Below are positions 32,842 to 42,265 of a DNA stretch of 64,000 nt, one piece after another. The notes below the pieces were generated by a model, which searched no databases, was not told the DNA's origin, and saw only the letters and a program-made list of their open reading frames with translations. The stretch comes from Faeciplasma sp048393055. GTDB lineage: Bacteria > Bacillota > Clostridia > Oscillospirales > Ruminococcaceae. Location: the NCBI GenBank assembly GCA_048393055.1, contig DBFJJS010000010.1, positions 310,001 through 374,000 on the forward strand, in the 5' to 3' direction. Position numbers and translations under genes: made by a program. Positions within the stretch are counted from its first letter, which is position 1; every line of letters begins with the position of its first letter.

Positions 32842-34729
32842 GTTTTATCCCTTAATAGCTGTCGGAGCGGTAGTAGGCGTTTTGGCTATAATATTTATAG
32901 CTGCATACGCCTCTATAAAGGATAAAAAGGCTGCCATGGGCTTTGATCGTAACATGCCTGACGGCGAGATCATGGTAAGGCTTCTGCGCTATGCAAAGCC
33001 CTATGCGAAAAGCTTTATCCTGGTATTATTTGTGATGATTTTCTCGATAGCATATGATATTATATCCCCTCTTATTATAGGAGATATCGAGGAAATGATT
33101 AAAGACGACTTTGAGCTGAGCGCACTGTTCTCAAGAGTTGCAGTCTATGCCGGAATACTTATAGTCTCGCTTGTCTGCACCTATATCCAGGCAATAGTCC
33201 TGCAGAAAACAGGACAGAAGATTCTTTCAAGCATACGCCTTGACCTTGTAAGGCATATTGAAAGCCTGTCGCACTCTCAGCTGAATAAAATCCCGGTCGG
33301 CAAGCTTGTAACAAGAGTTACAAACGACACAAACGCCATCTCCATGATGTTCACAAACATACTGGTGAACTTAATTAAAAACATGTTTATCATTGTGGGA
33401 GTGCTGTGCGCCATGATGGCTGTAAACTACGCTCTTACCCTGATGGTTTTGTGCTTTGTGCCGTTTATAGTGCTGTTTACCGTAATATTCAGAAAGTTTT
33501 CCAGAAAGGCTTACAGAGCGGTAAAGGACGGCACCACCGATATAAACACCTTCGTATCCGAAAACCTCTCAGGAATGAAGATAATCCAGATTTTCAACCG
33601 CGAGGAAAGAAAAATGGACGAGTTTGAGGAGCGAAACCGCCGCCTGAGAAAAGCTAAGACGGAACAGATTTTCGTGTTTGGCGTATTCCGCCCTGTAGTC
33701 TACATGCTGAACATTGCTTCTATACTCTGCCTTTTGTACCTCGGAGGGCGCGGCTATATCAGAGACACCGAATTTTTGGGTCAGGCGATAACAAGCGGCA
33801 CGATAGTGACGTTTTACATGTACATATCGAAGTTTTACACCCCTATCCAAAACCTTGCCGAGCAGTTTAACTGGCTGCAATCCGCGTTTGCCTCGGCAGA
33901 AAAGATTTTTACGGTCATGGACATGAAGCCCGAGATAGTTGATTCAGATGGAGCAATAGAGCTTGAAACCTGCCGTGGAGACATAGAATTTAAAAACGTC
34001 TGGTTTGCGTATGACGAAGGAGAATGGGTATTAAAGGACGTATCCTTTAAAGTCAACGCGGGAGAGACGATTGCGTTCGTGGGTGCAACAGGCTCCGGAA
34101 AAACTACGATTTTGTCGCTGATATGCCGCAATTACGACATTCAAAAGGGTCAAATACTTATCGACGGCATAGACATCAAAAAAATCAAAATATCTAGCCT
34201 CAGACGCCACTTCGGTCAGATGCTCCAGGATGTTTTCCTATTCTCGGGAACAATAAGAAGCAACATCGTTTTGCGCGACGACGACATAAGCGATGAGCAG
34301 ATCATGGCAGCATGCAGATACGTCAACGCCGATAAGATAATTCAAAAGCTTGACCATGGTCTAGACGAGGAGGTCCGCGAAAGAGGCAACAACTTCTCGT
34401 CAGGACAGCGCCAGCTGATATCATTTGCAAGAACGATAGTTCACAAGCCGGAGGTAATGATACTCGACGAGGCTACAGCAAACATCGACACCGAAACAGA
34501 AATCCTTATTCAGGACTCTCTCGAAAAAATGATGAACATTGGCACGCTGCTTATCGTGGCGCACAGGCTGTCAACCATCAGAAAGGCGGACAGGATAATA
34601 TACCTTTCACACGGCGAGATAATTGAACAGGGCAGCCATACGGAGCTTTTGAAGCTTCGCGGCAGGTACTACGACCTGTACATGCTTCAGTTTAATAAGG
34701 AACAGCTAAAGCTTGAAACTTCTAATTGA
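32834..34729 (+). CDS. ABC exporter half-transporter, consensus-site subunit
   Basis: 631 aa partner of the preceding gene. An extra N-terminal hydrophobic helix (~5-25) precedes the six-helix exporter domain (~50-350). The nucleotide-binding domain has Walker A GATGSGKT, a Walker B VMILDEATANID with the catalytic Glu, and the signature FSSGQRQLIS, which departs from LSGGQ. Together with the Asp in the partner, this gives one degenerate and one active ATP site. GGAGGTGATCTG precedes ATG 32834. The stop overlaps the promoter of the next gene. Confidence 0.92.
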   Translation: MREFYPLIAVGAVVGVLAIIFIAAYASIKDKKAAMGFDRNMPDGEIMVRLLRYAKPYAKSFILVLFVMIFSIAYDIISPLIIGDIEEMIKDDFELSALFSRVAVYAGILIVSLVCTYIQAIVLQKTGQKILSSIRLDLVRHIESLSHSQLNKIPVGKLVTRVTNDTNAISMMFTNILVNLIKNMFIIVGVLCAMMAVNYALTLMVLCFVPFIVLFTVIFRKFSRKAYRAVKDGTTDINTFVSENLSGMKIIQIFNREERKMDEFEERNRRLRKAKTEQIFVFGVFRPVVYMLNIASILCLLYLGGRGYIRDTEFLGQAITSGTIVTFYMYISKFYTPIQNLAEQFNWLQSAFASAEKIFTVMDMKPEIVDSDGAIELETCRGDIEFKNVWFAYDEGEWVLKDVSFKVNAGETIAFVGATGSGKTTILSLICRNYDIQKGQILIDGIDIKKIKISSLRRHFGQMLQDVFLFSGTIRSNIVLRDDDISDEQIMAACRYVNADKIIQKLDHGLDEEVRERGNNFSSGQRQLISFARTIVHKPEVMILDEATANIDTETEILIQDSLEKMMNIGTLLIVAHRLSTIRKADRIIYLSHGEIIEQGSHTELLKLRGRYYDLYMLQFNKEQLKLETSN

Positions 34730-34754
34730 CGATTTTCGCAGCGTATGCTATAAT
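34726..34754 (+). promoter_or_regulatory. Promoter overlapping the end of the ABC exporter gene
   Basis: TTGACG (34726-34731), a 17-nt spacer and TATAAT (34749-34754) with TGC in front. The -35 box covers the exporter stop codon, so the next gene has its own start site near 34761. Confidence 0.8.
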
Positions 34755-34830
34755 TATGCTTGATTTTTTGTACATGAGCAAAATAATTGATTCAGCGAAA
34801 GGAGAGCTTTTAGCTAAAGGCGTTTTGAAT

Positions 34831-35577
34831 ATGGATAATATGGACAATGAGCAAATTTTTTCAGAAACCGATGACACAAAGCTCAAGCGGTTTCTTACGG
34901 GAAATCGGATATATACAATGTTGGCAGCAGCAATAATCTCCCTCATAGTATTTATCCCGACCTTTGCCTCAATAATGGGAATTTATCATAATATTAACGA
35001 GTCTGAAAACGTCATTGAACTGTCTGACATAGACCTTTCAGCAGACCTCGACGGTCAATATGTAACCGGAAACGCATATAAGTTCCTTACAAGAATCGGA
35101 TATATAGCTGCTTCCGAAGCAGCCGCTACCGATTATTATTACATTATGTATATAGACGCTCCTACCGGCGAACAGGTTGCAACGCTCGTTCAGGCAGACA
35201 AAAGAGGAGACGAAGATCTTCAAAATATTATAGACGCATATCTTTCGTACGCTCAGGACCCCGAAGCCGGATATTTCGGAAACGTGCTCGAGCTTACGGG
35301 GAGGTTTAAAAACATGAGCAGCGCAGAAACCCAGCTGTTCAGCGAGGGGCTTTCTCAATGCGGAATTACCGGTCCCGCGCTTGGTTACACACTTAAGCTG
35401 ACCCCGATGCCGGTAGCTTCCGATACAGTGCCTTACTGGTTTATAGCCGTCCCATTTGGCATTGCGGCTGTAGTATGCGGCATTCTGTTCGTATATGGGC
35501 TTATACTTGAGGATAAGCGCGCAAAGGCGAATTTAAGCCCGTATCCGTATCAGAACAGAAAGAAAAAAAGGAAATAG
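34831..35577 (+). CDS. Two-helix membrane protein with extracytoplasmic domain, unknown function
   Basis: 248 aa. A charged N-terminus (~1-25) leads into a hydrophobic helix (~27-50, MLAAAIISLIVFIPTFASIM). About 130 residues of extracytoplasmic domain follow (DIDLSADLDGQYVTGNAYKF; YYYIMYIDAPTGEQVATLVQ), then a second helix (~205-228, WFIAVPFGIAAVVCGILFVY) and a Lys/Arg-rich tail. The frame opens at 34726, but the promoter boxes occupy that start, so a later start is needed. ATG 34831 has AAAGG about 10 nt upstream; ATG 34774 is less likely. No function assigned. Confidence 0.75.
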   Translation: MDNMDNEQIFSETDDTKLKRFLTGNRIYTMLAAAIISLIVFIPTFASIMGIYHNINESENVIELSDIDLSADLDGQYVTGNAYKFLTRIGYIAASEAAATDYYYIMYIDAPTGEQVATLVQADKRGDEDLQNIIDAYLSYAQDPEAGYFGNVLELTGRFKNMSSAETQLFSEGLSQCGITGPALGYTLKLTPMPVASDTVPYWFIAVPFGIAAVVCGILFVYGLILEDKRAKANLSPYPYQNRKKKRK

Positions 35578-35742
35578 GCTTGCTTTTTTATAAAAGCTTG
35601 TCTTTTAACTAAGCAGCTGCATATAAGCTCTGCGGGGTCGTCGTTTTGAAAATGTCATCGAAAAAACATGTGCGGCATATCTATATGCAATAGATACGGC
35701 ACCTCATTGGTAATTCAACAGAGCATACAAAGCATAGCGCAT

Positions 35743-35803
35743 ATAAAAGTAAAAAATCGCATCCAATCGTCATTGCGGCACAGTTGGATGTGATTTTACT
35801 TTT
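35743..35803 (+). terminator. Bidirectional hairpin terminator
   Basis: AAAATCGCATCCAA (35753-35766) pairs with TTGGATGTGATTTT (35784-35797), and flanking A-rich and T-rich arms extend it. It separates the + strand membrane protein gene from the minus-strand GH43 gene and can serve both. Confidence 0.75.
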
Positions 35804-35824
35804 AAACAAAACTATATGCTCGCC

Positions 35825-37668
35825 TTACTTCACCAGCTCACTGTAAAATTTCATATAGTCAAAGTCGGCGTATCCGCCCTCTTCCTCTGTCGCATAAATA
35901 AACACTCCAAAGCGATATCCCATAAAATCAGGCCAATCGTACGCCATCTGCAGAGTTTCGCCGATAGGAATCCACTCATCGGTTTCGTTAAGCCTGTAGT
36001 AAAAATATGCCTTGTCAGTCTGATCGGTAAAATCGGCGTCTGCTCTCAGGTATACCCTTTCAATGTCCTCTTCAAGAGCTACAAGAGCGCAGTGCCTTCC
36101 CTGTGCGTCGCCTTTCGCGTCAGCCTTATGCATGACAATATACTTTTCCCCTCTAAATACAGTTACTCCAACATAACCGTACTGATTTTGGAATATCGTA
36201 AGTCCGGCAACATCTCCTTCGTTGAGGTTTTTAAATTCAACAGCGGTTTCCGCAGCGGACTTAGGTCCAAATGTGCGAACCGTTGCGACATTTCTCGCAG
36301 ATCTGATATTAGGAACTACGTTTCCCGCAGTAAGACGCAAATAGCCGTCGCGTTCTGTCAACGACCAATATCTGTTGTCCGGATTGTGATTCCACTGCCA
36401 CTGCAAAGACATTTGCGAGCCGTTATAATCGTACTCTCCCTTACCTATTGAACCATCCCAGGAGGTATCGTATGGGCGGTAATTTTCTTCGTAATTATTG
36501 AAGTCATCATCGTAGATGAGCGATTTTATGCCATATCTGTCCACAGGCATATCATATGTAAGCTGCATATAATTTTGCCTGAATGCATCGTCGCCGTCAA
36601 CTACGGTGCCAATAACAGGCCAGTCCTCGTCTTCTCCATCCGTACCCCAGACAAACGGTGCAAGGCACGGAATCCTTCCGACAGATCCGGTATCCTGAAA
36701 CAGGAAGCAATAACCGCCTTCGTCCGAAGTTTCAACTATTCCCCCTGCGCAACGCCTGTTGATGCATATGGCTTATTTCCCTCGGCGTCCTCAATGTCCC
36801 CGCAGAATATTTTACGGCATTCCCATTCGCCGCCTTCATCCCATCTGCCTCTTGCATCAAGGCTGTCAGCTCTCCAGCATATTTCCTGACGCTGCCAGGC
36901 AACGCCCTGTATGCAGAATATATAGTAATATCCGTTATACTTGTAGACATGAACACCTTCTCCCCAAAGACCCTGCTGGGGCTTCTCATAATTCATACAG
37001 TTAAACAGCGTTACCTCTTCTCCAAGACTGACCGTATGTGATTCATAGTCAACATACATTTCACGATAGCACATATCATGAATGGAATCCACTCCAGTAT
37101 CCTTGGAATAGAAAATAAATTTTTCTCCTGTTTCTTCATCAAAGAACAGACCGGCGTCATAACACTTAACCTCGGCCGTGGTTTTATACCATCTGCCTTT
37201 TTCAATATCATCTGTCATGTAAAAATATGATTTTCCGGTTGACTGACAGCTGAAGGTAATTATAAACCATCCGTTTGCCTCATCATACCTCAGACTTGAA
37301 GCCCACGATCCACTTGCATAATCGTTCCTTCCGTTCTTAAGAGCAAAATTATCTTCTTCGCCTAAAATACTGTAAACATAATTCACTGTCTCCCAGTTCA
37401 CAAGATCGTATGATTTCATAATCGGCACTCCGGGGGACATATGCATGGTGGTTGATGACATATAAAAACGCGTCGCCCACTTTGATTATATCCATATCGG
37501 GCACATCTGCATAAATCAACGGGTTGTTAAATGTTCCGTCGCCGTTGTCGGCTGTAAACGATTCATTGTACACGTATATTTCCTCCTCTTCAATCTCATC
37601 ATGCCGCCCACAGCTTACTAGTGAAAAAGTATAATTCCCGCTAAAGCTGTAAAAAAAGCTCTTTCCAT
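35825..37668 (-). pseudogene. GH43 glycosidase lipoprotein broken by three homopolymer frameshifts
   Basis: Read through three single-base shifts, this is one complete lipoprotein glycosidase. It starts at ATG 37668 (GAGGAT upstream), with signal peptide MERAFFTALAGIILF then SLVSC, lipid Cys at about 20. The GH43 five-bladed domain follows (ADVPDMDIIKVGDAF, YMSSTTMHMSPGVPIMKSYD, SCQSTGKSYFYMTDD, GLWGEGVHVYKYNGYYYIFC), then a C-terminal GH43_C2 jelly-roll (DWPVIGTVVDGDDAF; YWSLTERDGYLRLTAGN). The shifts fall in A5 at 37624-37628, A5 at 37464-37468 and C5 at 36741-36745 (+ strand letters). Apart from these the frame is clean, so it is either a very recent pseudogene or an assembly artefact. Likely substrate: xylan- or arabinan-type side chains. 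Confidence 0.85.
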
Positions 37669-37703
37669 CGCTATCCTCATTTCAATATGAAATACATGAT
37701 AAT

Positions 37704-40091
37704 TTATTTTTCAAATCTAAACCAATTCAAGTTGCACACTGAATTGAATTTAATGTATACGTCGTGAACACCTGTAATCTTCTCGCCGTCAACGGTATCA
37801 ACATCGAACGAATCCGTTCTGTAATCATTCCACGATCCCGTGCCTTCAGCACTTGCATTTACGATAACCTCTCCGTCAATGCCGTCTATTCTCACCTCGA
37901 TATTTGAGCTGCTCTGCGACGCATGACGCATTGTGAACGTTGTTACCCCGTCTTCAAAGTCAACGCCGGAATACTTTACCCAGTCGCCCGAGACTACATA
38001 TCCGAGATTCTGACCTCCGTCGATATCTTTAGTCTGCTCAGCCATGACAGAACCGTATTTTTCATTATAGCTTTCGGCTTCGATTGTATCTCCAGGGTTT
38101 CTTGCGATAAGCTCAAAGCTCGTAAACTCAATGTTTCCGTTCAGTATAAATGTCAGTTGGAATTTTGAATCGCTTACCGAGCTTAAATCCACAATCAGAT
38201 CCTCATCGCGGTATTCTCCGTCCTCAGAGGGTACAAGTACTATATCTGCGATTTTTTCTCCGTCAGTTCCACCAAGCAAAATCTCAACTGTGCCTTCGGA
38301 GGAACCGGAAAATCTTGCCGAGAAGTTTTTGGGAACAGAGGAGCCGCAATAAATATTATATGTAGCATATGCCTCAGTTCCGTCTTCGGACACTATCATA
38401 TCAGTTCCGTCGTCAGGACATGGCGCAATACTTACGCCCTTGGCATCGGCATAATTGTTTGTGCTGATTCCATTATCCGCAAGGACGGGAACCGTTGTAA
38501 TCTCCTCATCGTCTTCAGCCTTGATTTCAACTGCAAACGGACCGGTAAGCCTTTGCTCATAATCATCCGGAAGCGTAATCACAAGCCCATCATCGGTCTG
38601 CTGAAAGTCAAGCCTTTCACGATCAGATCCGTCGATAAGGCTTACAGATGCTATACTCTGATTAAAATCGCTTGTATTAAGCGTGACGACCGTGATCTTA
38701 CCGCTCGTCGGCTCTGCCATAACAATTGCATAAAGCGATTTTGAATCCTTACTCTTTGTAAAGCGAATGTCCCTGTTTGTAAAGCTGTAGCTGTCATAGC
38801 TTGTGCCGGTCGGACCTTCGCCGAACGTCACCCATGGTCTTGTCGCATAAATTGCATCTCCGTATTTATCCAGCCATTCACCAATGTCAAGAAGTGTTTT
38901 CTTTGCCTCCTCAGGTATTGTTCCGTCCGGCATCGGTCCTACGTTAAGCAAAAGATTTCCGTTCTTTGACACCACGTCTATAAGCGCCTTAATACAGTCT
39001 TCAGAGGAACGGAACACCTCATCACTTGTATAACCCCATGACTTCGTTCCAATTGATGTATCCGTCTGGAACGGAATTAAATTAATTTCTGATAAGGACG
39101 AGCGTTCCTTATTAAATACAGCTTCTGACGGAAGGAATCCGTTTTCTTTATAATTACACACTACTCCGTCCGGATTGTTGACCTTAGCTTGATTATAAAA
39201 CCTTGCAAGCATCAGGTATCTGTTCGCATCATCAAAGTTATCATAGGGAGCGTAATTAATGCCGTAATCATAGTAAATAATATCCGGGTGGTATTTATTT
39301 ATAATTTCCATTGAAATGTCATACCATTTTCGTATATGCCACTCCAAATTGAGCTGCCCGTCGCCGTAAAGCTCATCGGGCTCTGTCTTTGTCGCCTTAA
39401 TATCGGCGCCTTCCGGGGCTTGGTCCTCATCATAATATCCATCGTTTTCAGCAAAATGGTTTGAAATTCCGAATTTCATTCCCCTGCTCGTAACAGCCTC
39501 CTGAAGCTCGGCAATATAATCCACTCCTGCATGATTCACCGAATTATATGTCGTCTGTATGTCGGAATCGTACAGGGCATAGCCGTCGTGATGTATACCT
39601 ACAGGCATGACATACTTTGCTCTGGCTTTTTCAAACAAATCCGCCCATTCCTGAGCCATGTTGTTATCATCAAACGACTTTAAGCCTTCCGTAAAAGCCG
39701 GAATAAACTGCTTGTAGCCGTATCCCTCACCCTGTGATATGTCGCCGTAGGTTTCCTTATTATACTCATATACCGGCGTGCCGCCCCATGTTGTTCCCCC
39801 CGGTATATACATCCACTTTGGATACCACTCGTCGCCGTATGCAGGGACAGCATACATTCCGTAATGAATAAAGATCCCGAATTTAGCATCGCGATACCAT
39901 TCCGGAACCGTATATCCATCCAAAAGCTCCTGAACATCATCCTGCGTTAAAGGTTCACTATACACCTTACCCACTTCCTTTACTGTTTCGTTTTTACTGT
40001 CATCTGCCATTGAAGCGTCTGTACACGCGGTCGTCAACAACACCGCCGTCATCAATGCAAAAGCCGTTATCCTGCAAATAAACTTTTTCAT
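37704..40091 (-). CDS. GH29 alpha-L-fucosidase lipoprotein with C-terminal CBM6
   Basis: 795 aa. Signal peptide with lipobox LTTAC (Cys 23), so tethered to the outer face of the membrane. The GH29 barrel spans ~50-460: VPEWYRDAKFGIFIHYGMYA is the family N-terminal signature, YHPDIIYYDYGIN carries the likely nucleophile Asp, and NLLLNVGPMPDGTIPEEAKK is the conserved barrel end. Beta-domains follow, then a CBM6-like module in the last ~130 residues (DTIEAESYNEKYGSVMAEQT, NLNWFRFEK ending). The frame opens 21 nt earlier, but GGGAG lies just before ATG 40091. It releases terminal L-fucose from host or plant glycans. Divergent from an AraC regulator that may control it. Confidence 0.92.
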   Translation of the reverse strand: MKKFICRITAFALMTAVLLTTACTDASMADDSKNETVKEVGKVYSEPLTQDDVQELLDGYTVPEWYRDAKFGIFIHYGMYAVPAYGDEWYPKWMYIPGGTTWGGTPVYEYNKETYGDISQGEGYGYKQFIPAFTEGLKSFDDNNMAQEWADLFEKARAKYVMPVGIHHDGYALYDSDIQTTYNSVNHAGVDYIAELQEAVTSRGMKFGISNHFAENDGYYDEDQAPEGADIKATKTEPDELYGDGQLNLEWHIRKWYDISMEIINKYHPDIIYYDYGINYAPYDNFDDANRYLMLARFYNQAKVNNPDGVVCNYKENGFLPSEAVFNKERSSLSEINLIPFQTDTSIGTKSWGYTSDEVFRSSEDCIKALIDVVSKNGNLLLNVGPMPDGTIPEEAKKTLLDIGEWLDKYGDAIYATRPWVTFGEGPTGTSYDSYSFTNRDIRFTKSKDSKSLYAIVMAEPTSGKITVVTLNTSDFNQSIASVSLIDGSDRERLDFQQTDDGLVITLPDDYEQRLTGPFAVEIKAEDDEEITTVPVLADNGISTNNYADAKGVSIAPCPDDGTDMIVSEDGTEAYATYNIYCGSSVPKNFSARFSGSSEGTVEILLGGTDGEKIADIVLVPSEDGEYRDEDLIVDLSSVSDSKFQLTFILNGNIEFTSFELIARNPGDTIEAESYNEKYGSVMAEQTKDIDGGQNLGYVVSGDWVKYSGVDFEDGVTTFTMRHASQSSSNIEVRIDGIDGEVIVNASAEGTGSWNDYRTDSFDVDTVDGEKITGVHDVYIKFNSVCNLNWFRFEK

Positions 40092-40161
40092 ATACTCCCA
40101 ACTCCCCGGCAAATTATTTTTTCGTATGCTACGATAATTTCAGTATATTACATACAGTGCA

Positions 40162-40216
40162 TTGCATTCAATGCAAAATCACGCCGAATAAACATTACTA
40201 TTGACGTGATTTTGCA
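40162..40216. promoter_or_regulatory. Palindromic operator candidates in the fucosidase/AraC divergent region
   Basis: TTGCATT-C-AATGCAA (40162-40176) is a perfect odd palindrome. TGCAAAATCACG (40172-40183) reappears inverted as CGTGATTTTGCA (40205-40216), a perfect 12-bp inverted repeat 21 nt apart, i.e. arms about three helical turns centre to centre. The right arm overlaps the -35/spacer of the AraC promoter. Confidence 0.65.
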
Positions 40217-40229
40217 ATTATGATATTAT
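40201..40229 (+). promoter_or_regulatory. Promoter of the AraC gene at 40259
   Basis: TTGACG (40201-40206), a 17-nt spacer and TATTAT (40224-40229). It overlaps the right arm of the inverted repeat, which suggests autoregulation. Confidence 0.7.
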
Positions 40230-40258
40230 TTTTTACATCAAAAACAGGGGGTGTTTAA

Positions 40259-41146
40259 ATGTCTGATTTGTATACAGAAAAAATTGTTTTAAAATCATTC
40301 AACATAACTGATGGCACGTTCTACTGTGATTTTCCAGGACACACTCATGCTGCAAACTGCTTTGAGCTTCATTACATTAAAGACGGAAAAGGAACTCTTA
40401 TTACCAGCGAAAAAACCTACAAACTAAGGAAAAACACCGTTTATGTAACCGGGCCGAACGTATATCATATGCAAAAAACCGATTTTGAAGTCCCCATGCG
40501 TGAATACTGCATTTTTTTCGAGCTTGACGATATGACGCAGGATATGTTTTTAAATATTTTTTTATCTCAAGGCTTCTGGATAGGAAAGAGCAGCAAAATA
40601 ATAAAAAAGCTTTTTGAAGATATTTACGCTTTGCATCTTCAAAACACGGCGTTCCATTTAAGGCAGGCGGCGCTGCTTATATACTTGCTTATGCTTGAGC
40701 TTGCTGCAATGTATCAGCCTCAGATACTCAAGCTTCAAAATAAATCAAATATAGGCGTGACAAACGACATAGTTACCATAGAAGACTTCTTTCTGTTTAA
40801 TATCAGCAATCTTTCACTTGACGCTCTTTCCTGCGCATTGAGGCTGAGCAAACGCCAGACACAGCGATTACTGTTGAAAAATTACGGGAAAAATTTTCAG
40901 CAAAAAAAAAGCGAAGCTCAGCTCGAGCATGCAAAAATGCTTCTCGAAAGCGGCGGTATACCCTTGTCTCAGATTTCGGATGAATGCGGCTTTTACAGCA
41001 GCTCGGCGTTTTGCAACTTCTTTAAAAAACATATGGGACTTACTCCGACAGAATATCGCAGATGCTTGCAAAAAAATAGCGGTATCAAAAGATCTGATTC
41101 CGCTATGTATCGCTTTAATAATGCTTATGTATGTTTTCAAACATGA
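40259..41146 (+). CDS. AraC-family transcriptional regulator
   Basis: 295 aa. N-terminal cupin sensor (YCDFPGHTHAANCFELHYIK; YKLRKNTVYVTGPNVYHMQK) and C-terminal double helix-turn-helix (LSLDALSCALRLSKRQTQRL; IPLSQISDECGFYSSSAFCN, then FFKKHMGLTPTEYRR). AGGGGGTG lies about 8 nt before ATG 40259. It is divergently placed against the GH29 gene with palindromes in between, so control of the fucosidase and of itself is the obvious hypothesis. The effector would be fucose or a fucosylated glycan fragment, which is inference only. Confidence 0.9.
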   Translation: MSDLYTEKIVLKSFNITDGTFYCDFPGHTHAANCFELHYIKDGKGTLITSEKTYKLRKNTVYVTGPNVYHMQKTDFEVPMREYCIFFELDDMTQDMFLNIFLSQGFWIGKSSKIIKKLFEDIYALHLQNTAFHLRQAALLIYLLMLELAAMYQPQILKLQNKSNIGVTNDIVTIEDFFLFNISNLSLDALSCALRLSKRQTQRLLLKNYGKNFQQKKSEAQLEHAKMLLESGGIPLSQISDECGFYSSSAFCNFFKKHMGLTPTEYRRCLQKNSGIKRSDSAMYRFNNAYVCFQT

Positions 41147-41152
41147 AATATA

Positions 41153-41818
41153 TCAAGATATCCTGAAATGCGCAATAATGTCGTTTCTGTTTTCGAGTAT
41201 ATCCTGCTCATAGGAGGTCTGAAGCGGCGAGCCGTTGTGTATAACAAACGCCACACCATTTTTATTCCTTTTATCGGACACAACGCCGATATGCCCTTCA
41301 AAAACAACTATATCCCCTCCCTGCCACTGCTCTATGTCATAAACGTCGCAGGTAAGCTCTGTCGCGGTATGCTTAAAATATATCAGTAAATTTCTCACGC
41401 GCCTGAAATCAATATTTTTATCTATCGGCTCGTCTGCATATTCATCCGGGTGCGCATATCTGTCCGCCTCGACAAGCTCCATAAGATCGTACCCGGCTCC
41501 GAGAAGCCCGTATGCCACCACGTCGGTGCATACGCCGTATTCATCATCCGGATACCCTGTGGCATAATACTTGCTCTTATATTTTGGCTCAGTGGCTATG
41601 TAAGCGCGGACGTTTTCAAGTATATCCGTTTGATCGTCTATGCCGTCGCCGTCCTTATCAACCTGACTTACATACGGTGTTATTCCAAAATCCTCGTTTG
41701 TGTACATTTTATGCGGTATGTAATTATATCTGTATGCAAAGTAAATTATCCCACAGATAATAATTACGCACAGTAAAACAAATATCAAAACGTTTTTTAC
41801 CTTGACATATTTTTTCAT
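41153..41818 (-). CDS. DUF1287 family membrane-anchored protein
   Basis: 221 aa: an N-terminal membrane helix (~8-30, NVLIFVLLCVIIICGIIYFA) then a DUF1287 domain. The family blocks are GYPDDEYGVCTDVVAYGLLG (candidate Cys), RRVRNLLIYFKHTATEL, WQGGDIVVFEGHIGVVSDKR (candidate His) and VIHNGSP. These suggest an NlpC/P60-like papain-fold hydrolase, though activity is unproven. Acts outside the membrane, perhaps on cell wall. GGGGACAAC precedes ATG 41818. The stop lies only 6 nt from the convergent AraC stop. Confidence 0.85.
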   Translation of the reverse strand: MKKYVKVKNVLIFVLLCVIIICGIIYFAYRYNYIPHKMYTNEDFGITPYVSQVDKDGDGIDDQTDILENVRAYIATEPKYKSKYYATGYPDDEYGVCTDVVAYGLLGAGYDLMELVEADRYAHPDEYADEPIDKNIDFRRVRNLLIYFKHTATELTCDVYDIEQWQGGDIVVFEGHIGVVSDKRNKNGVAFVIHNGSPLQTSYEQDILENRNDIIAHFRIS

Positions 41819-41951
41819 GTTGTCCCCTGCCCTTTTTACAAGTTTATTTTATTGTAGGCGGGAAAATAATCAAAATCAAGGATTCTTAAGCACTCTTAAG
41901 CTAACGTTAATAGTCTTAAACTCAATTAAGATTTTCAAAACCTGTCTGTTA

Positions 41952-41983
41952 AAAAACCCGCATGCATATGCATGCGGGTTTTT
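41952..41983 (-). terminator. Terminator of the four-tRNA operon
   Basis: A perfect 32-nt palindrome with arms AAAAACCCGCATGC and GCATGCGGGTTTTT, ending in a T run on the minus strand. It touches the encoded CCA end of tRNA-Cys, so transcripts end almost at the mature 3' end. Confidence 0.85.
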
Positions 41984-42056
41984 GGAGGTGTCACCCAGAT
42001 TTGAACTGGGGGTCAGGGAGTTGCAGTCCCACGCCTTACCACTTGGCTATGACACC
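41983..42056 (-). tRNA. tRNA-Cys (GCA)
   Basis: Minus-strand cloverleaf: acceptor GGTGTCA/TGACACC, anticodon loop CTGCAAC (anticodon GCA), T arm CCCAGTTCAAATCTGGG, encoded CCA. Confidence 0.93.
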
Positions 42057-42059
42057 GTA

Positions 42060-42135
42060 TGGAGCGGATTACGAGGCTCGAACTCGCTACCTCCACCTTG
42101 GCAAGGTGGCGCTCTACCGGATGAGCTAAATCCGC
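42060..42135 (-). tRNA. tRNA-Gly (GCC)
   Basis: Minus-strand cloverleaf: acceptor GCGGATT/AATCCGC, anticodon stem CCACC/GGTGG around TTGCCAA (anticodon GCC), encoded CCA. Confidence 0.93.
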
Positions 42136-42141
42136 AATAAC

Positions 42142-42218
42142 TGGCGACCCGGATCGGGCTCGAACCGACGACCTCTAGCGTGACAGGCTAGCGTTCTAAC
42201 CAGCTGAACTACCGGGCC
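42142..42218 (-). tRNA. tRNA-Asp (GTC)
   Basis: Minus-strand cloverleaf: acceptor GGCCCGG/CCGGGTC, anticodon stem CTAGC/GCTAG around CTGTCAC (anticodon GTC), encoded CCA. Confidence 0.93.
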
Positions 42219-42265
42219 AAACACTTCAGCGAAAGCTGAAGTATGGCTTCGATATAACCGAAACC

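Noticed and set aside
35816..36451. 211-aa open frame on the plus strand
   Set aside because: Shadow of the GH43 C-terminal domain on the other strand; the minus-strand reading has clear family motifs.
41882..41905. Short tandem TCTTAAGC repeat upstream of the DUF1287 gene
   Set aside because: Two 8-nt copies in A+T-rich DNA with no promoter at the matching distance; too weak to call an operator.
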